From the NCBI RefSeq assembly GCF_009831575.1, contig NZ_WUUT01000002.1, positions 62,001 to 126,000 of the forward strand: 64,000 nt of DNA, given 5' to 3'. Origin of the DNA: Halovenus carboxidivorans (lineage in GTDB: Archaea > Halobacteriota > Halobacteria > Halobacteriales > Haloarculaceae). Positions 1 through 8,746 of this stretch are shown here, one piece after another. Positions within the stretch are counted from its first letter, which is position 1; each line of letters opens with the position of its first letter. The notes beneath the pieces were generated by a model that was given only the letters and a program-made list of their open reading frames with translations, was not told where the DNA came from and ran no database searches. Made by a program: the position numbers and the translations under genes.

Positions 1-91
1 GATTCGACTGTGGGGAGTTAAGGGCTTTTGATACCGCGAACCGCCAGCGCATTTGGATAACCATTTAACGACAGCCTCGGAAGGGACACCC

Positions 92-742
92 ATGGGAGCA
101 CCACGGATTCTCATCATCGGCCCCCCAGGTGCAGGCAAAGGAACACAGAGCAGCAACCTCGTCTCGGAGTACGGCATCGATCACATCACGACCGGTGACG
201 CGCTGCGAGCGAACAAGGACATGGACCTGAGCCACCTCGACACGGATCGAGACACCCCGCGTGCGTACATGGAGGCGGGCGATCTCGTCCCCGATGTCGT
301 GGTCAACGAAATCGTCGAGGAGGCGCTGTCGAACGCCGACGGCTTCGTGTTGGACGGCTACCCGCGCAACATCGACCAGGCCGAGGAACTCGAATCTATG
401 ACCGACCTCGACGTGATCCTCTCGCTGTCGGTCGGCCGCGAGGAACTGATCGACCGGCTCACCGGTCGACGGGTCTGTGACGACTGCGGCGCGAACTACC
501 ACGTCGAGTTCGACCAGCCCGAGGCCGAGGGCGTCTGTGACGACTGCGGCGGCGAACTGATCCAGCGTGACGACGACACCCGCGAGGCCGTCGAGAACCG
601 CCTCGACGTCTTCGACGAGGAGACCCAGCCAGTCGTCGAATACTACCAGGATCGCGAGGACTTCGTCGAGATCGACGGCGAGCAGACACCCGACGGCGTC
701 TGGGACGATATCAAAGCGACCGTCGACGAACACGCGGAGTGA
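92..742 (+). CDS. adk: Adenylate kinase
   Basis: This enzyme interconverts ATP + AMP and 2 ADP in the cytoplasm. The protein (216 aa from ATG 92) has the P-loop GPPGAGKGT at residues 9-17, the AMP-site GDALR and LDGYPRN motifs, and a long-form LID with a zinc-type Cys4 knuckle (two CDDCG motifs about 23 residues apart). An upstream in-frame start would add 13 residues with no family match, so ATG 92 was chosen; it puts the P-loop at the usual distance from the N-terminus. It is the first gene of the conserved adk / EMC3-like / cmk / truB run. Confidence 0.95.
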   Translation: MGAPRILIIGPPGAGKGTQSSNLVSEYGIDHITTGDALRANKDMDLSHLDTDRDTPRAYMEAGDLVPDVVVNEIVEEALSNADGFVLDGYPRNIDQAEELESMTDLDVILSLSVGREELIDRLTGRRVCDDCGANYHVEFDQPEAEGVCDDCGGELIQRDDDTREAVENRLDVFDEETQPVVEYYQDREDFVEIDGEQTPDGVWDDIKATVDEHAE

Positions 743-785
743 GGAGTAAAAGCTTGATAGTACTCGGTCAGCCTAGAGACAACCA

Positions 786-1670
786 ATGCCACGAACAGCA
801 CAGAAAGTAGACGAACTCGCCGAGGAGGGCGAGCACATGACCGACGCCTTGCAGGCGGTGTTATCGGTCGCCGAGGAGCAGGGCTCGGTCACCTGGAGCG
901 ACGTCTCCGACGAGATCACCAGCGGCGAGTGGGGACGGCTCATCGAGACGGGGATGCTCACCGACGCCGACGGCGAGGGGTTCGTCATCGAGGACCCCGA
1001 CGGAATCCGGGAGGCACTGGACGAGGCCGATCCGGCCGACCTCTCCGATCAGGACACCTCCTGGACCACCTACGACAAACTGGCGGCGGTGACCGCAGTC
1101 GGGATGTTCGCCGGGTACGCCTTCGATTCGGCCAGACAGGCGATCGGTTCGACGATCGATATCCTCGTCGGGCCGCTCAACGACCTGCTACCGTTCTACG
1201 TCGTCATCCTCGTCCTCGCGGTGATGACCGGGCTCGCATCAGCTATCTTCCAGGACAACCTCGGCAACACGGAAGTGATGAGCGATTACCGCGAACAGAC
1301 AGAGAAGCTCAAAGAGCGGCGTGAGAAGGCCAAAGAGCGCGGCGACGACGAGGCGCTCGAACAGATCCAGCAGGAGCAGATGGAGATGATGTCCGAGAAC
1401 CTCGGAGTGTTCAAGGCACAGTTCCGGCCGATGGTCTGGATCATGCTGTTCACCATCCCGGTGTTCCTCTGGCTGTACTGGATGACCATCGACGTCGGGG
1501 TCGGCGGGAGTTCACCGGCGCTGGTCCTCCCGATCGCAGGCGAGATCAGCTCCTGGCGAACCAAGCTCGTCGGCCCGATGGAGGTCTGGATCGTCTGGTA
1601 TTTCGTCTGTTCGCTCGGGTTCGGCCAGATCATGCGCAAGGCCCTGAACGTCCAGACGACCCCCGGCTGA
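786..1670 (+). CDS. EMC3/TMCO1-type (DUF106) YidC-like membrane protein
   Basis: This is a 294-aa membrane protein of the archaeal YidC-like group (EMC3/TMCO1, DUF106), thought to help insert membrane proteins beside SecYEG. The N-terminal ~95 residues are acidic and soluble. A hydrophobic segment follows near residues 100-115, with a strong one at ~135-160. Next comes a charged coiled coil (residues ~170-205, rich in E/K/R) and two further hydrophobic segments, ending at a short C-tail. The long hairpin between membrane segments is typical of the family. Its place between adk and cmk, next to the secY region, is the standard haloarchaeal order. Confidence 0.88.
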   Translation: MPRTAQKVDELAEEGEHMTDALQAVLSVAEEQGSVTWSDVSDEITSGEWGRLIETGMLTDADGEGFVIEDPDGIREALDEADPADLSDQDTSWTTYDKLAAVTAVGMFAGYAFDSARQAIGSTIDILVGPLNDLLPFYVVILVLAVMTGLASAIFQDNLGNTEVMSDYREQTEKLKERREKAKERGDDEALEQIQQEQMEMMSENLGVFKAQFRPMVWIMLFTIPVFLWLYWMTIDVGVGGSSPALVLPIAGEISSWRTKLVGPMEVWIVWYFVCSLGFGQIMRKALNVQTTPG

Positions 1671-1714
1671 TCGAAACACGCAACCTCTTTTAGCCCCACC
1701 ACGTCATATCCCGT

Positions 1715-2299
1715 ATGTTGATTACCGTATCTGGTCCGGCAGGCTCCGGTAAGAGCACACTCGCGGACGCTCTCGCGACGGAGCTCGGCTACGACCACGT
1801 TTCGGGCGGTGATATCTTTCGATCGATCGCGGAGGAGCGCGGACTCACCCCTCTGGAGCTGAACCGCCGCGCGGAGGAAGACGATCAGATCGACCGCGAC
1901 CTGGACCGGCGGCTCCGGTCGACGGCCCGCGAGCGCGACGACCTCGTGCTCGAATCCCGGCTGGCCGGCTGGATGGCCGGCGAGTACGCCGACCTTCGGC
2001 TCTGGCTCGACGCACCGCTCGACGTTCGGGCCGAACGAATCGCCGACCGCGAGGACAAATCCCCCGAACAGGCCCGCGAGGAGACGCAGGCCCGCGCCGA
2101 CAGCGAGGCGCTGCGGTATCAGGAGTACTACGGCATCGATATCGACGATCTGCGGATCTACGATCTCGTCATCAACACGGCCCGGTGGGACGCGGACGGC
2201 GTCACGGATCTCGCTCTTCGGGCGGTCGAGAGCTACGACGAGACGGGCGACGAGGGAATGGTATCGATCACCGGCGTCGAGTACGACTTCGGGGAATGA
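1715..2299 (+). CDS. cmk: Cytidylate kinase
   Basis: This kinase phosphorylates CMP/dCMP with ATP. The 194-aa protein starts with the P-loop GPAGSGKST (residues 7-15), followed by the archaeal short-form CMP kinase motif SGGDIFR and an ESRLAGW segment in the NMP-binding part. The length is typical of archaeal Cmk. A T-rich stretch (ctcttttag) and the ATG lie ~35 bases after the previous gene. Its stop overlaps the next start as ATGA at 2296-2299, so translation of cmk and truB is probably coupled. Confidence 0.93.
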   Translation: MLITVSGPAGSGKSTLADALATELGYDHVSGGDIFRSIAEERGLTPLELNRRAEEDDQIDRDLDRRLRSTARERDDLVLESRLAGWMAGEYADLRLWLDAPLDVRAERIADREDKSPEQAREETQARADSEALRYQEYYGIDIDDLRIYDLVINTARWDADGVTDLALRAVESYDETGDEGMVSITGVEYDFGE

Positions 2300-3222
2300 G
2301 CCTCCGCGATCCACCTGGCGAGCGAACCGTCGGAGAACTGCTCTCCTTCGGCGTCTGCAACCTCGACAAACCGCCCGGCCCGACCTCCCATCAGGTCGCC
2401 GACTGGCTCAAACGACTCGTCAACGAGGCCGGGACACGGACGGGCGACGGCGAGATGCTCGACCGAGTTGCACATACCGGCACACTGGACCCGAAGGTCA
2501 CGGGGTCGCTGCCGTCGCTGTTCGGCGACGCGACCAGACTCGCACAGGTGTTCGCCCGGAGCGACAAGGAGTACATCGCCGTGCTCGAACTCCAGGGACC
2601 GCCGCCGTCTGATTTCGAGGCCACGCTCGCGGAGTTCGAGGGCGAGATTTACCAGAAGCCACCCCGAAAGAGCGCAGTCCAGCGGCAACTACGGAGCCGT
2701 CGAATCCACGACCTCGACCTGCTCGAACTGGACGGCCGGCAGGCGCTGCTCAGGATTCGCTGTGAAGCCGGAACGTACATCCGAAAGCTCTGTCACGACA
2801 TCGGACTCGCCCTGGGCACCGGCGCGCACATGGGTGATCTCCGGCGAAGCCAGACCGGGCAGTTCGACGACAGCGATCTGGTGACGATGGAGGAGTTCGC
2901 CGACGCGCTCGCGTTCTGGACCGAGGACGGCGACGAGCAGTGGATCCGGGAGGTGGTCGCGCCCGCCGAGCGAGCGTTGCGGTCGCTGCCGCGACTGATT
3001 ATCGCGCCCAGCGCCGCCCGCGAAGTTGCCGAGGGTGCACCGGTCTACGCGCCCGGCGTGATCGACGCCGAGGCCGCCCCCATCGACGGCACTCCTGTGG
3101 ACGAGGCTGCTCTCGTGGCCTGCTTTACCCCGAACGGGTCGGCGGTCTGTTTCGGGCGACTCGTCGGCGACCCCGACGCCTCGGCCGGGACAGTCCTCGA
3201 ACTGGAACGGGTGCTCGTGTAG
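2296..3222 (+). CDS. truB: tRNA/rRNA pseudouridine synthase Cbf5 (TruB family)
   Basis: Archaeal Cbf5 is the catalytic subunit of H/ACA RNPs and also acts on tRNA U55. The protein is 308 aa from ATG 2296, which overlaps the cmk stop. It has the [11 protein letters not shown] motif (residues 22-32), the catalytic loop [11 protein letters not shown] with Asp65, the KEYIA strand, and the [18 protein letters not shown] motif. A C-terminal PUA domain covers roughly residues 215-305. The catalytic loop reads RVAHTGTLD, where RVGHSGTLD is usual; this is a mild substitution. A longer in-frame ORF begins at 2185, but its extra residues are Arg-rich shadow sequence from cmk. Confidence 0.93.
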   Translation: MSLRDPPGERTVGELLSFGVCNLDKPPGPTSHQVADWLKRLVNEAGTRTGDGEMLDRVAHTGTLDPKVTGSLPSLFGDATRLAQVFARSDKEYIAVLELQGPPPSDFEATLAEFEGEIYQKPPRKSAVQRQLRSRRIHDLDLLELDGRQALLRIRCEAGTYIRKLCHDIGLALGTGAHMGDLRRSQTGQFDDSDLVTMEEFADALAFWTEDGDEQWIREVVAPAERALRSLPRLIIAPSAAREVAEGAPVYAPGVIDAEAAPIDGTPVDEAALVACFTPNGSAVCFGRLVGDPDASAGTVLELERVLV

Positions 3223-3270
3223 CTCCGAATCGAAGGCCTTAATCCCGGCACCGTCGTTGTCTCGAAACGC

Positions 3271-3341
3271 GGGACCGTGGGGTAGCGGTATCCTCGGCGC
3301 ATGGGGTGCGTCGGACCTGAGTTCGAATCTCGGCGGTCCCA
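3271..3341 (+). tRNA. tRNA-Pro(GGG)
   Basis: A full cloverleaf can be folded. The acceptor stem GGGACCG (3271-3277) pairs with CGGTCCC (3334-3340), with discriminator A 3341. The anticodon stem is GGCGC/GCGTC, with loop ATGGGGT giving anticodon GGG (3303-3305). The T-arm is CTGAG-TTCGAAT-CTCGG. CCA is not encoded. The last 13 bases plus TCAC are repeated at 10218-10234, which marks this gene as the integration site of the adjoining element. Confidence 0.93.
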
Positions 3342-3345
3342 TCAC
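3329..3345 (+). repeat. attL of tRNA-Pro element (17-bp direct repeat)
   Basis: The sequence ctcggcggtcccatcac covers the T-stem 3' strand, acceptor 3' strand and four bases past tRNA-Pro. It is identical to 10218-10234. The tRNA gene stays intact on this side. Confidence 0.92.
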
Positions 3346-3400
3346 GTTCCTTACAGGATACCCATCGTAGCAGTCTTAGCTGTGCGAGCCGCCAACTTTC

Positions 3401-3443
3401 TCAGAAGAATAATCTGAAACTAAGTCGGTCTTTAAGTACCGAC
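3401..3443. promoter_or_regulatory. Cluster of inverted repeats inside attL; possible Int arm sites or replication origin
   Basis: Two short inverted repeats lie about 60-100 bases inside the left end: TCAGA-7-TCTGA (3401-3417) and GTCGGT-8-ACCGAC (3424-3443). A further GCCGAC follows near 3450. The rest of 3346-3568 has no convincing gene. Such repeats could bind integrase or form the nick-site hairpin for the Rep protein, but neither role is shown by sequence alone. Confidence 0.4.
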
Positions 3444-3568
3444 GAACGGGCCGACCTATCAAAAAACGGACTACACGCTGTCGTTGAGACGTTACGCCGC
3501 CAGCGGTGGCCGTACGGTCCCTGTGAGTTCGTTCGTGCAAGTCGGCTCGTCGAGGACGGTGGTTCTCG

Positions 3569-4462
3569 ATGACTGCCAGCCGGTCGGACTCGACCGCTAT
3601 CGGCTGGTCGGCAGTCTTCCGTCCCGGTTCGGATCTCGCTGTCGATCTCCCCGTGGCCGTCCTCCGGTACCTCCAAGCCGATGCCGGGGATCGCGTGTTC
3701 TACCTCGTCGAGGACGAGGGAACAGTTCTCGCGTATCACGAGCGGGACGTTCCCGACGAGAGCGAGCGGATTGTCGGCGTTCGCACGGTCACCGAGCAGT
3801 CCGACGGCAGGCCGACCGTCCGGCTGACGAGTACCGCTCTCACCCTGCTCGACGCCGCCGAGGATGACCACATCTACGCCGACGACGGCCCCGGTGAGTC
3901 TGCGCGTCTCCACCACTCCCCCGGTCGGCCTGACGCCGGTCGTGACGTGGGCCACGAAGCCGACTCCCGTACCCGCGACGAGATACCTGAGGAACACCTC
4001 AACCGCGTTCCCGAGGACATCGACTGGACGAACTACGCCGCCTACCACTGCCGGTTCCCCCGCTGTAACGACCCCTGTCTGAACCGTGTCGACAGCCCGT
4101 ACAGCCTGACGAAGACTTGCCGAGCGTGTTTTGCAGAGTCCGACCTCGACGACCTCGACGTTCGGGGCGACCACCTACCGGAGTGGGCAAAGAGCCTCGA
4201 CCCGGCCGACCAGACCACCGCAAGCGAGGGTGAGGGAGAGCCGGCACGTCCGGCAGCGCAGCCGGCAGGCGAGCAGCCCGAACCGGACCGCGAGCGCCCC
4301 GAGCGGGCCGCACCGACTCGACCGGCTGGAAGCGCCCCCTTGCGGGGCGACCCGGAAGCCCGAGCGCACCCCCCGAACCCTGTGGGTGAGGGGGATTTTC
4401 ACGGTGACACACACCAGCCAGAGAGTGAAGACAGACCGACTGAACAGGGGGCTCTCGAATGA
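3569..4462 (+). CDS. Element-encoded protein with AbrB-like N-terminus, Cys cluster and Pro-rich tail
   Basis: The function is unknown. The 297-aa protein has three visible parts. Residues ~20-95 show two beta-rich repeats (VDLPVAVLRYL...VFYLVEDEGTVLAYH and VRLTSTALTLLDA) that look like an AbrB/SpoVT-type DNA-binding swapped hairpin. Residues ~155-195 hold a cysteine group (CRFPRCNDPC...CRAC) that could bind zinc. The last ~100 residues are a disordered Pro/Glu/Arg-rich tail. It lies upstream of and co-directional with rep, so it may regulate replication or bind DNA next to the origin; this is inference. Its start could also lie slightly upstream. Confidence 0.6.
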   Translation: MTASRSDSTAIGWSAVFRPGSDLAVDLPVAVLRYLQADAGDRVFYLVEDEGTVLAYHERDVPDESERIVGVRTVTEQSDGRPTVRLTSTALTLLDAAEDDHIYADDGPGESARLHHSPGRPDAGRDVGHEADSRTRDEIPEEHLNRVPEDIDWTNYAAYHCRFPRCNDPCLNRVDSPYSLTKTCRACFAESDLDDLDVRGDHLPEWAKSLDPADQTTASEGEGEPARPAAQPAGEQPEPDRERPERAAPTRPAGSAPLRGDPEARAHPPNPVGEGDFHGDTHQPESEDRPTEQGALE

Positions 4463-4619
4463 TGCCCCTGTTCGACCCTCACCAATCTCTCCGTCCGTCC
4501 GTCCGTCTCTCTGCGTCCGGTGACGGTCACAGAGAGCCGCCCCTCCATGTGGGGGGTGGCTCGGCTTGCTTCCGCGTTCAAACTGACTTCCAGCCGTCCC
4601 ATGCCCTCCTTCTCGCCTG

Positions 4620-6455
4620 ATGAGCCTTGCCGAGCCCCCCGGACACCTTGGCGGGCTCGACTTGGCGGATAGATGTAACACTCCCGTCTTAGCAGACCTG
4701 CTGGACGAGCGCGACCTTCTCGGACACGGCCCGCTGATCGACGACTCCCTCACAGAACGCGATACCGACAGATGCCGGATAACGAAGTTCATCGCGTCGA
4801 AACCGGAAGGTACCCCGCTGACGCACATCGTTTCATACACTCTCAAAGGCGTTTCTAACGACCGGGCCGAGCGCGTCGACGGCTCGGACCCGGACTACCA
4901 GTTTGCATACAGGTTCGTCGACGAACTCGCCACCTGCGAACAGCCGTACGTCGAGAAATGGGAGTCGTCCGGCGTTCTGATGGTGTCGCCCACCCTGCGG
5001 CTTCTTGACTTGATTACAGAAGGCATTACTCAAACAGCCCACGCTGACGGTCTTCGTCGAGACCGCCAATTTCTACAGGATTACCTCTCGAACGTCGATT
5101 CTCTCGACGAGAAAGGGAAGCAGATGCTCGACGATGATTTTACATCCTACCTCGACCGGATCGAAGACTACCGCCTACTGTTCGATGTTCACCGCGTAGA
5201 TCGCCGTGGCGGCGAGTCCACCCAGCAGATGACGAAGCGGTACAAGACGCGGTTTAACGACGAGGGCCGGATCTCGAAGCAGTACGCACGATTCAATGAC
5301 GCCCTCGAATACGCCTACGAGCACTACGAGACTGCGGCTGTGGCGACGTTCACAACCGACCCGAAGCAACAGCGCCACCTGCTCGACGGAACCGAGAATA
5401 TCAACCCGAATTTCAACCGTCTGCTGTCTTACCTCTCGCGGGACCCGTCGACGGAGAAAGACACTCGCAAAGAGAGCGTAGCGAACTGGCGGCCTGATCT
5501 TGCCGACGACGTGACCGGACGACCGCGTGAACGACCGGAGTACATCAAGGTGCTGGAGTTCACAGAAAAGGGCTACCCGCACCTGCACGTACTGTTTTTC
5601 GACGTTCCAACTCGTGAGAGCGACGGCATGCCGTGGCTGTGCGACAAGCAAGAACTCGCGGCGAAGTGGTCGGACTACGGCCAAGGCGAAATCATCGACG
5701 TCTACCCGCTGGTGTACCGTGACGATCTCGACGACCTCGACCCCGACTTTCAGGACGAAGAGGGATTCGTCGACTGGTACCGCTTTGGTGACCACGATTA
5801 CGGCGAGCAGTGGGTTCGTGACCGGACGAAGCAACACGATCTAATCGAGTTCGGAGATGAGACGGAAGAAGAAGAAACGACAGCCGGCGCGTATCTCGGG
5901 AAGTACCTGAGTGCGACGTTCGGATCGCTGCTCGACGCTACGGATTCATTCGAGAAGACCGACGACGAACGCGAGACCTACGGCGACAAAGCGGCGACGT
6001 GGAAGATCGCCCTGTACTGGGCGACGAATCGCCGGTTTTCGTCATGCTCGAAGAAGATCGGTCGCGGAATAGACCCGAACGAACACCTGCAAGACCCCGA
6101 CGTGCGCGAGGCCGTCCGGGACCGCTCGCTGGATTCGATGAAAGCCGCGTGTGAGTCGTCGATCAAGGACACCCTCGCTCGTCGACGGTGGACAGATATA
6201 GACGATCTCGATGCCGCGATAGAACGGGCGATTTCAGACGTAGAGAACCCGGCAGTTCGCTCGACGTTGCCTGATGAATCATCGTTCCGCTGTATCATCA
6301 ACTATCGCGGTGCGTATGCCTACTGGGACCTGCCCGCGGACGGAACTACCGTCTCTATCGATCTCGAAGCCATTGAGGACTACGTAGCGAAAGACGAGGA
6401 ATTACCGGTGGTTGACCGAGAGAATGATCCCCCTGTAGCCTCCGTTTGGCACTGA
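4620..6455 (+). CDS. HUH rolling-circle replication initiator (Rep)
   Basis: This 611-aa Rep likely nicks the element's origin to start rolling-circle replication. The HUH metal-binding motif is H321-L-H323 in GYPHLHVLFFD. The catalytic tyrosine motif is YLGKY, with Tyr425 and Tyr429, the two-tyrosine spacing seen in Rep proteins of haloarchaeal plasmids and of SNJ1-type viruses. About 300 residues precede the HUH domain and about 180 follow it. GC content and codon use are slightly lower than in the flanking chromosome. ATG 4620 follows a 157-base spacer with no recognised gene. Confidence 0.88.
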   Translation: MSLAEPPGHLGGLDLADRCNTPVLADLLDERDLLGHGPLIDDSLTERDTDRCRITKFIASKPEGTPLTHIVSYTLKGVSNDRAERVDGSDPDYQFAYRFVDELATCEQPYVEKWESSGVLMVSPTLRLLDLITEGITQTAHADGLRRDRQFLQDYLSNVDSLDEKGKQMLDDDFTSYLDRIEDYRLLFDVHRVDRRGGESTQQMTKRYKTRFNDEGRISKQYARFNDALEYAYEHYETAAVATFTTDPKQQRHLLDGTENINPNFNRLLSYLSRDPSTEKDTRKESVANWRPDLADDVTGRPRERPEYIKVLEFTEKGYPHLHVLFFDVPTRESDGMPWLCDKQELAAKWSDYGQGEIIDVYPLVYRDDLDDLDPDFQDEEGFVDWYRFGDHDYGEQWVRDRTKQHDLIEFGDETEEEETTAGAYLGKYLSATFGSLLDATDSFEKTDDERETYGDKAATWKIALYWATNRRFSSCSKKIGRGIDPNEHLQDPDVREAVRDRSLDSMKAACESSIKDTLARRRWTDIDDLDAAIERAISDVENPAVRSTLPDESSFRCIINYRGAYAYWDLPADGTTVSIDLEAIEDYVAKDEELPVVDRENDPPVASVWH

Positions 6456-6607
6456 TTAGCCTGTTCTCGTTGACCCGGCAGTGACTACTAAAAAATTAAA
6501 CCATGTTGTGCTAAAGTAAGATCTATGGATAGGTTTCCTGATGTTGAAATCCTCCGTTGGGACACTGATTGCTGGAAATCCGGTGAAGAAACACCTGTGG
6601 TCTGCTT

Positions 6608-7258
6608 TCACTGATCTTTAGACCACGTTCTGTCACAGACAACAGGGAGGACAGCAGTATATTCCTTCTCAGGAAATAACATAGTGATCTCCATTGATCG
6701 AGGAGCTTCTTCAACGAGTCGCTGAAACGGTACGTCGGGCTTGGAAATGAGCTCTCCATCCCGTGCATAATGATGCGAGTGAAATCCAATTGGGGCGAGT
6801 GGGGCACCCCATTTGAACTCTTCTTGTGTTGGTTGCTCTCCACCAGAAGACACCTCAATGTTGGATAGCTCCACTTGTCCCTGTCCAATACTGATACCGG
6901 TGCCAATCAACGACTTGTTCTCAAAAAGAGACTGGAGTCGGTCGGAACCATGATCTACGGCACGGGCAGTTCCCCACCGGTCAAAAGACATTGTACTGGT
7001 CTCGCCTGAGTCATAGTGAATCCGTACACTGTCATCCGCTTCGAGATACTCGTATGCACGCTCAGGAGCTGCTTCAAATGATATACTCGGGGCTTTTCCA
7101 AGTCGCGTTACCGGTTCAACATCAGGAGTGAACTCTTCGTCTTCACGCCTATCCGCGGGCTTTGAAGAAGGGTCATCATTGTTATCAGTGGCAAGACAGC
7201 CAGCAAATGCAAAACAGATTGAACTTCCTACTCCTGTGAGGAATGCTCTGCGGGTCAT
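6608..7258 (-). CDS. Putative Tat lipoprotein of unknown function
   Basis: No family was recognised. The 216-aa protein begins MTRRAFLTGVGS, a twin-arginine signal, followed by a hydrophobic stretch and lipobox FAGC (Cys at residue 21). It is therefore expected to be exported folded and lipid-anchored outside the cell. The mature part starts with an acidic, disordered region and then a mixed domain with no clear catalytic motif. It is transcribed against rep and is AT-richer than chromosomal genes, so it is probably accessory cargo of the element (surface exclusion or binding would be a guess). Confidence 0.65.
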   Translation of the reverse strand: MTRRAFLTGVGSSICFAFAGCLATDNNDDPSSKPADRREDEEFTPDVEPVTRLGKAPSISFEAAPERAYEYLEADDSVRIHYDSGETSTMSFDRWGTARAVDHGSDRLQSLFENKSLIGTGISIGQGQVELSNIEVSSGGEQPTQEEFKWGAPLAPIGFHSHHYARDGELISKPDVPFQRLVEEAPRSMEITMLFPEKEYTAVLPVVCDRTWSKDQ

Positions 7259-7673
7259 ATGACAATTACTGATATAATATCCTAAATGTCTTGTGTGGAC
7301 TAAATGAAATTAGAAAGCCAGTTTGATCCCTCCCAGAGATTGTGTCCTGAGCTTTGTTTTGAGTAGTTTAATCCAAGTAACGAACATCCAGAAAGGGCGA
7401 CAGTTGTGCCGACGCTTAAAAAAGGAAATGGCGTCGAAAGCACGAAGAGACCATCTGCTCAAAAAATAGTCAGTCCAAAAATAAGTGTCTGAGTGTAGAG
7501 GCAAATAACAATTGGCAGGCTCTCGCCCTATATTTCGCACAGCTAACGGGATCTCTATCTGAACTGGCAGAACTTACGGTAGTCAATACGCATCTGTACT
7601 GACTGAAACCGCAATCGATCCTGAATCCTGATCGAATAGCTACAAACCGGATATCAAAAGACGGTAGACCGGT
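7259..7673. other. AT-rich intergenic stretch without a convincing gene
   Basis: This is about 415 bases of low-GC DNA inside the element. One minus-strand reading frame (7310-7540, 76 residues) is open, but it is rich in W, F, R and K. It lacks the acidic bias of haloarchaeal proteins, so it is probably not expressed; it could be a decayed gene. No tRNA or repeat was seen. Confidence 0.5.
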
Positions 7674-7796
7674 CTATTCGTCGTCTTCAGACGGAAGCTC
7701 GTCCCGCACTTCATCAAAAGCTTCCTCGATTTTCTCCGGCATCTGCTCTAAGTCTTCGTCGCTCACAGGTTGCTCCTGTCTTTCACTCCGTGCCAT
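7674..7796 (-). CDS. Small acidic protein (40 aa)
   Basis: A 40-residue ORF begins at ATG 7796 and overlaps the 3' end of the upstream gene by 34 bases, which suggests translational coupling. It is strongly acidic, nearly all charged and predicted helical, with no cysteines. It is the last gene of a three-gene minus-strand run with the repressor-like protein and the 124-aa protein. The function is unknown. A small acidic partner of the 124-aa protein is possible but unproven. Confidence 0.5.
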   Translation of the reverse strand: MARSERQEQPVSDEDLEQMPEKIEEAFDEVRDELPSEDDE

Positions 7797-8137
7797 CGTT
7801 CAAATCTCCGTATGTACTCTTGGACGTTCTCCTTCAAATCCTCTTCGGCGAACTCGAACCCTTCGTTTGCCGAGATTGGGCCGGTGACTTCCTCGACCCG
7901 GTGCTTCGCTCTGTGTCGGTACACGTCCCGATGAAGGCCCTCCTCCGTCACATCGTGCCCGCTGTCGTCGTCCTCGTCGTGATCGTACCGGACGACTGTC
8001 TGCCACTCCCCGTCGAGCCAGTACTCCAGTTGAACCATGAATTTCGTGACGGTCCCTTTCTCCTTGCTGAACGCTAATCGGAGTTGGACACTCTCGCTGA
8101 GCCTCGTCGGCGGTGGTGCGATGTCGTACTCACTCAT
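7763..8137 (-). CDS. Conserved-looking 124-aa element protein, possibly toxin-like partner
   Basis: No named function was recognised. The 124-aa protein opens with a beta-rich half (VQLRLAFSKEKG, FMVQLEYWLDGEWQTVVRYDHD), followed by a His-containing motif GHDVTEEGLHRDVYRH and a helical C-terminus. The strand-RYD-then-His layout loosely resembles small RNase-like toxins of TumE-type pairs, but homology is not demonstrated. It sits 18 bases after the winged-helix gene and overlaps the 40-aa gene. Confidence 0.6.
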   Translation of the reverse strand: MSEYDIAPPPTRLSESVQLRLAFSKEKGTVTKFMVQLEYWLDGEWQTVVRYDHDEDDDSGHDVTEEGLHRDVYRHRAKHRVEEVTGPISANEGFEFAEEDLKENVQEYIRRFERWHGVKDRSNL

Positions 8138-8155
8138 GGAATGCAGTCCACTCTT

Positions 8156-8617
8156 TCAGTTTTCTTCGTCTCGCAGACGCTCAATTACCCTCTTTTCCGC
8201 CTCTCTTAGAGGGTCTTCAAACTCGGGACCTTCTCTAATTATGCTGTTATATTCGTTCCGAACCCGTAGCTGAAACTCCTTCTCACTCACGTTGAGCTCT
8301 TCTCTGATCTCCGCTAACCGCTCTTGGTCTTCTTCGTCCCACCCTAACTTTTCAGGGCTGTACCAATCGTCTTTCCCGTATTCCTCTTTCCCGACGTACA
8401 CTCGACTCCCTTCTTCCGTTATCTGGTACTTCCCTCGCTCTACTTTCTCGACTAACTCACCCGCCTGTAGTGAGTTTAACCGATTCGAGACACCCTCTCT
8501 CGACCGATCAATATTTTCTGCTATGATCGACGGAGACAGCACCAGATTGGTCGATAGGACATCCAAAATCTCCAGATCCATATCAGTCAACCAATCTGGT
8601 TCGGTATTATCGCCCAT
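8156..8617 (-). CDS. PhiH1-repressor-like winged-helix regulator
   Basis: This 153-aa DNA-binding protein has a winged helix at residues ~10-75 (DLEILDVLSTNLVLSPSII..., SREGVSNRLNSLQAGELVEKV, GKYQITEEG). This is the layout of the haloarchaeal phage PhiH1 repressor family. The C-terminal half is charged and helical, which is likely the dimer region. An open frame extends upstream to 8725, but the acidic, soluble start at ATG 8617 fits the family better. It is divergent from the integrase operon, with a perfect 9-bp-arm palindrome between them, so it probably represses integration/excision genes and itself. Confidence 0.78.
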   Translation of the reverse strand: MGDNTEPDWLTDMDLEILDVLSTNLVLSPSIIAENIDRSREGVSNRLNSLQAGELVEKVERGKYQITEEGSRVYVGKEEYGKDDWYSPEKLGWDEEDQERLAEIREELNVSEKEFQLRVRNEYNSIIREGPEFEDPLREAEKRVIERLRDEEN

Positions 8618-8715
8618 ACACCGGACTGTACCTGCTGTCTTGTAAATGCTGTTCACCAGATGCCCCCCACTCCATCCAAACAACTCTGTAGTATTCACGA
8701 ATTGGTAAAAACTAC

Positions 8716-8743
8716 TAAGTAGCAACGAAATAGATGCTACTTA
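8716..8743. promoter_or_regulatory. Palindromic operator between repressor and integrase operon
   Basis: The arms TAAGTAGCA (8716-8724) and TGCTACTTA (8735-8743) are perfect inverted repeats separated by 10 bases, ending 3 bases before ATG 8747. The position over the expected transcription start of the integrase operon fits a repressor site for the divergent winged-helix protein. Confidence 0.72.
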
Positions 8744-8746
8744 CGG

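Noticed and set aside
7310-7540. 76-residue ORF, considered as a transposase fragment
   Set aside because: The W/F/R/K-rich composition is unlike haloarchaeal proteins, and no DDE, HUH or OrfB motif could be seen.
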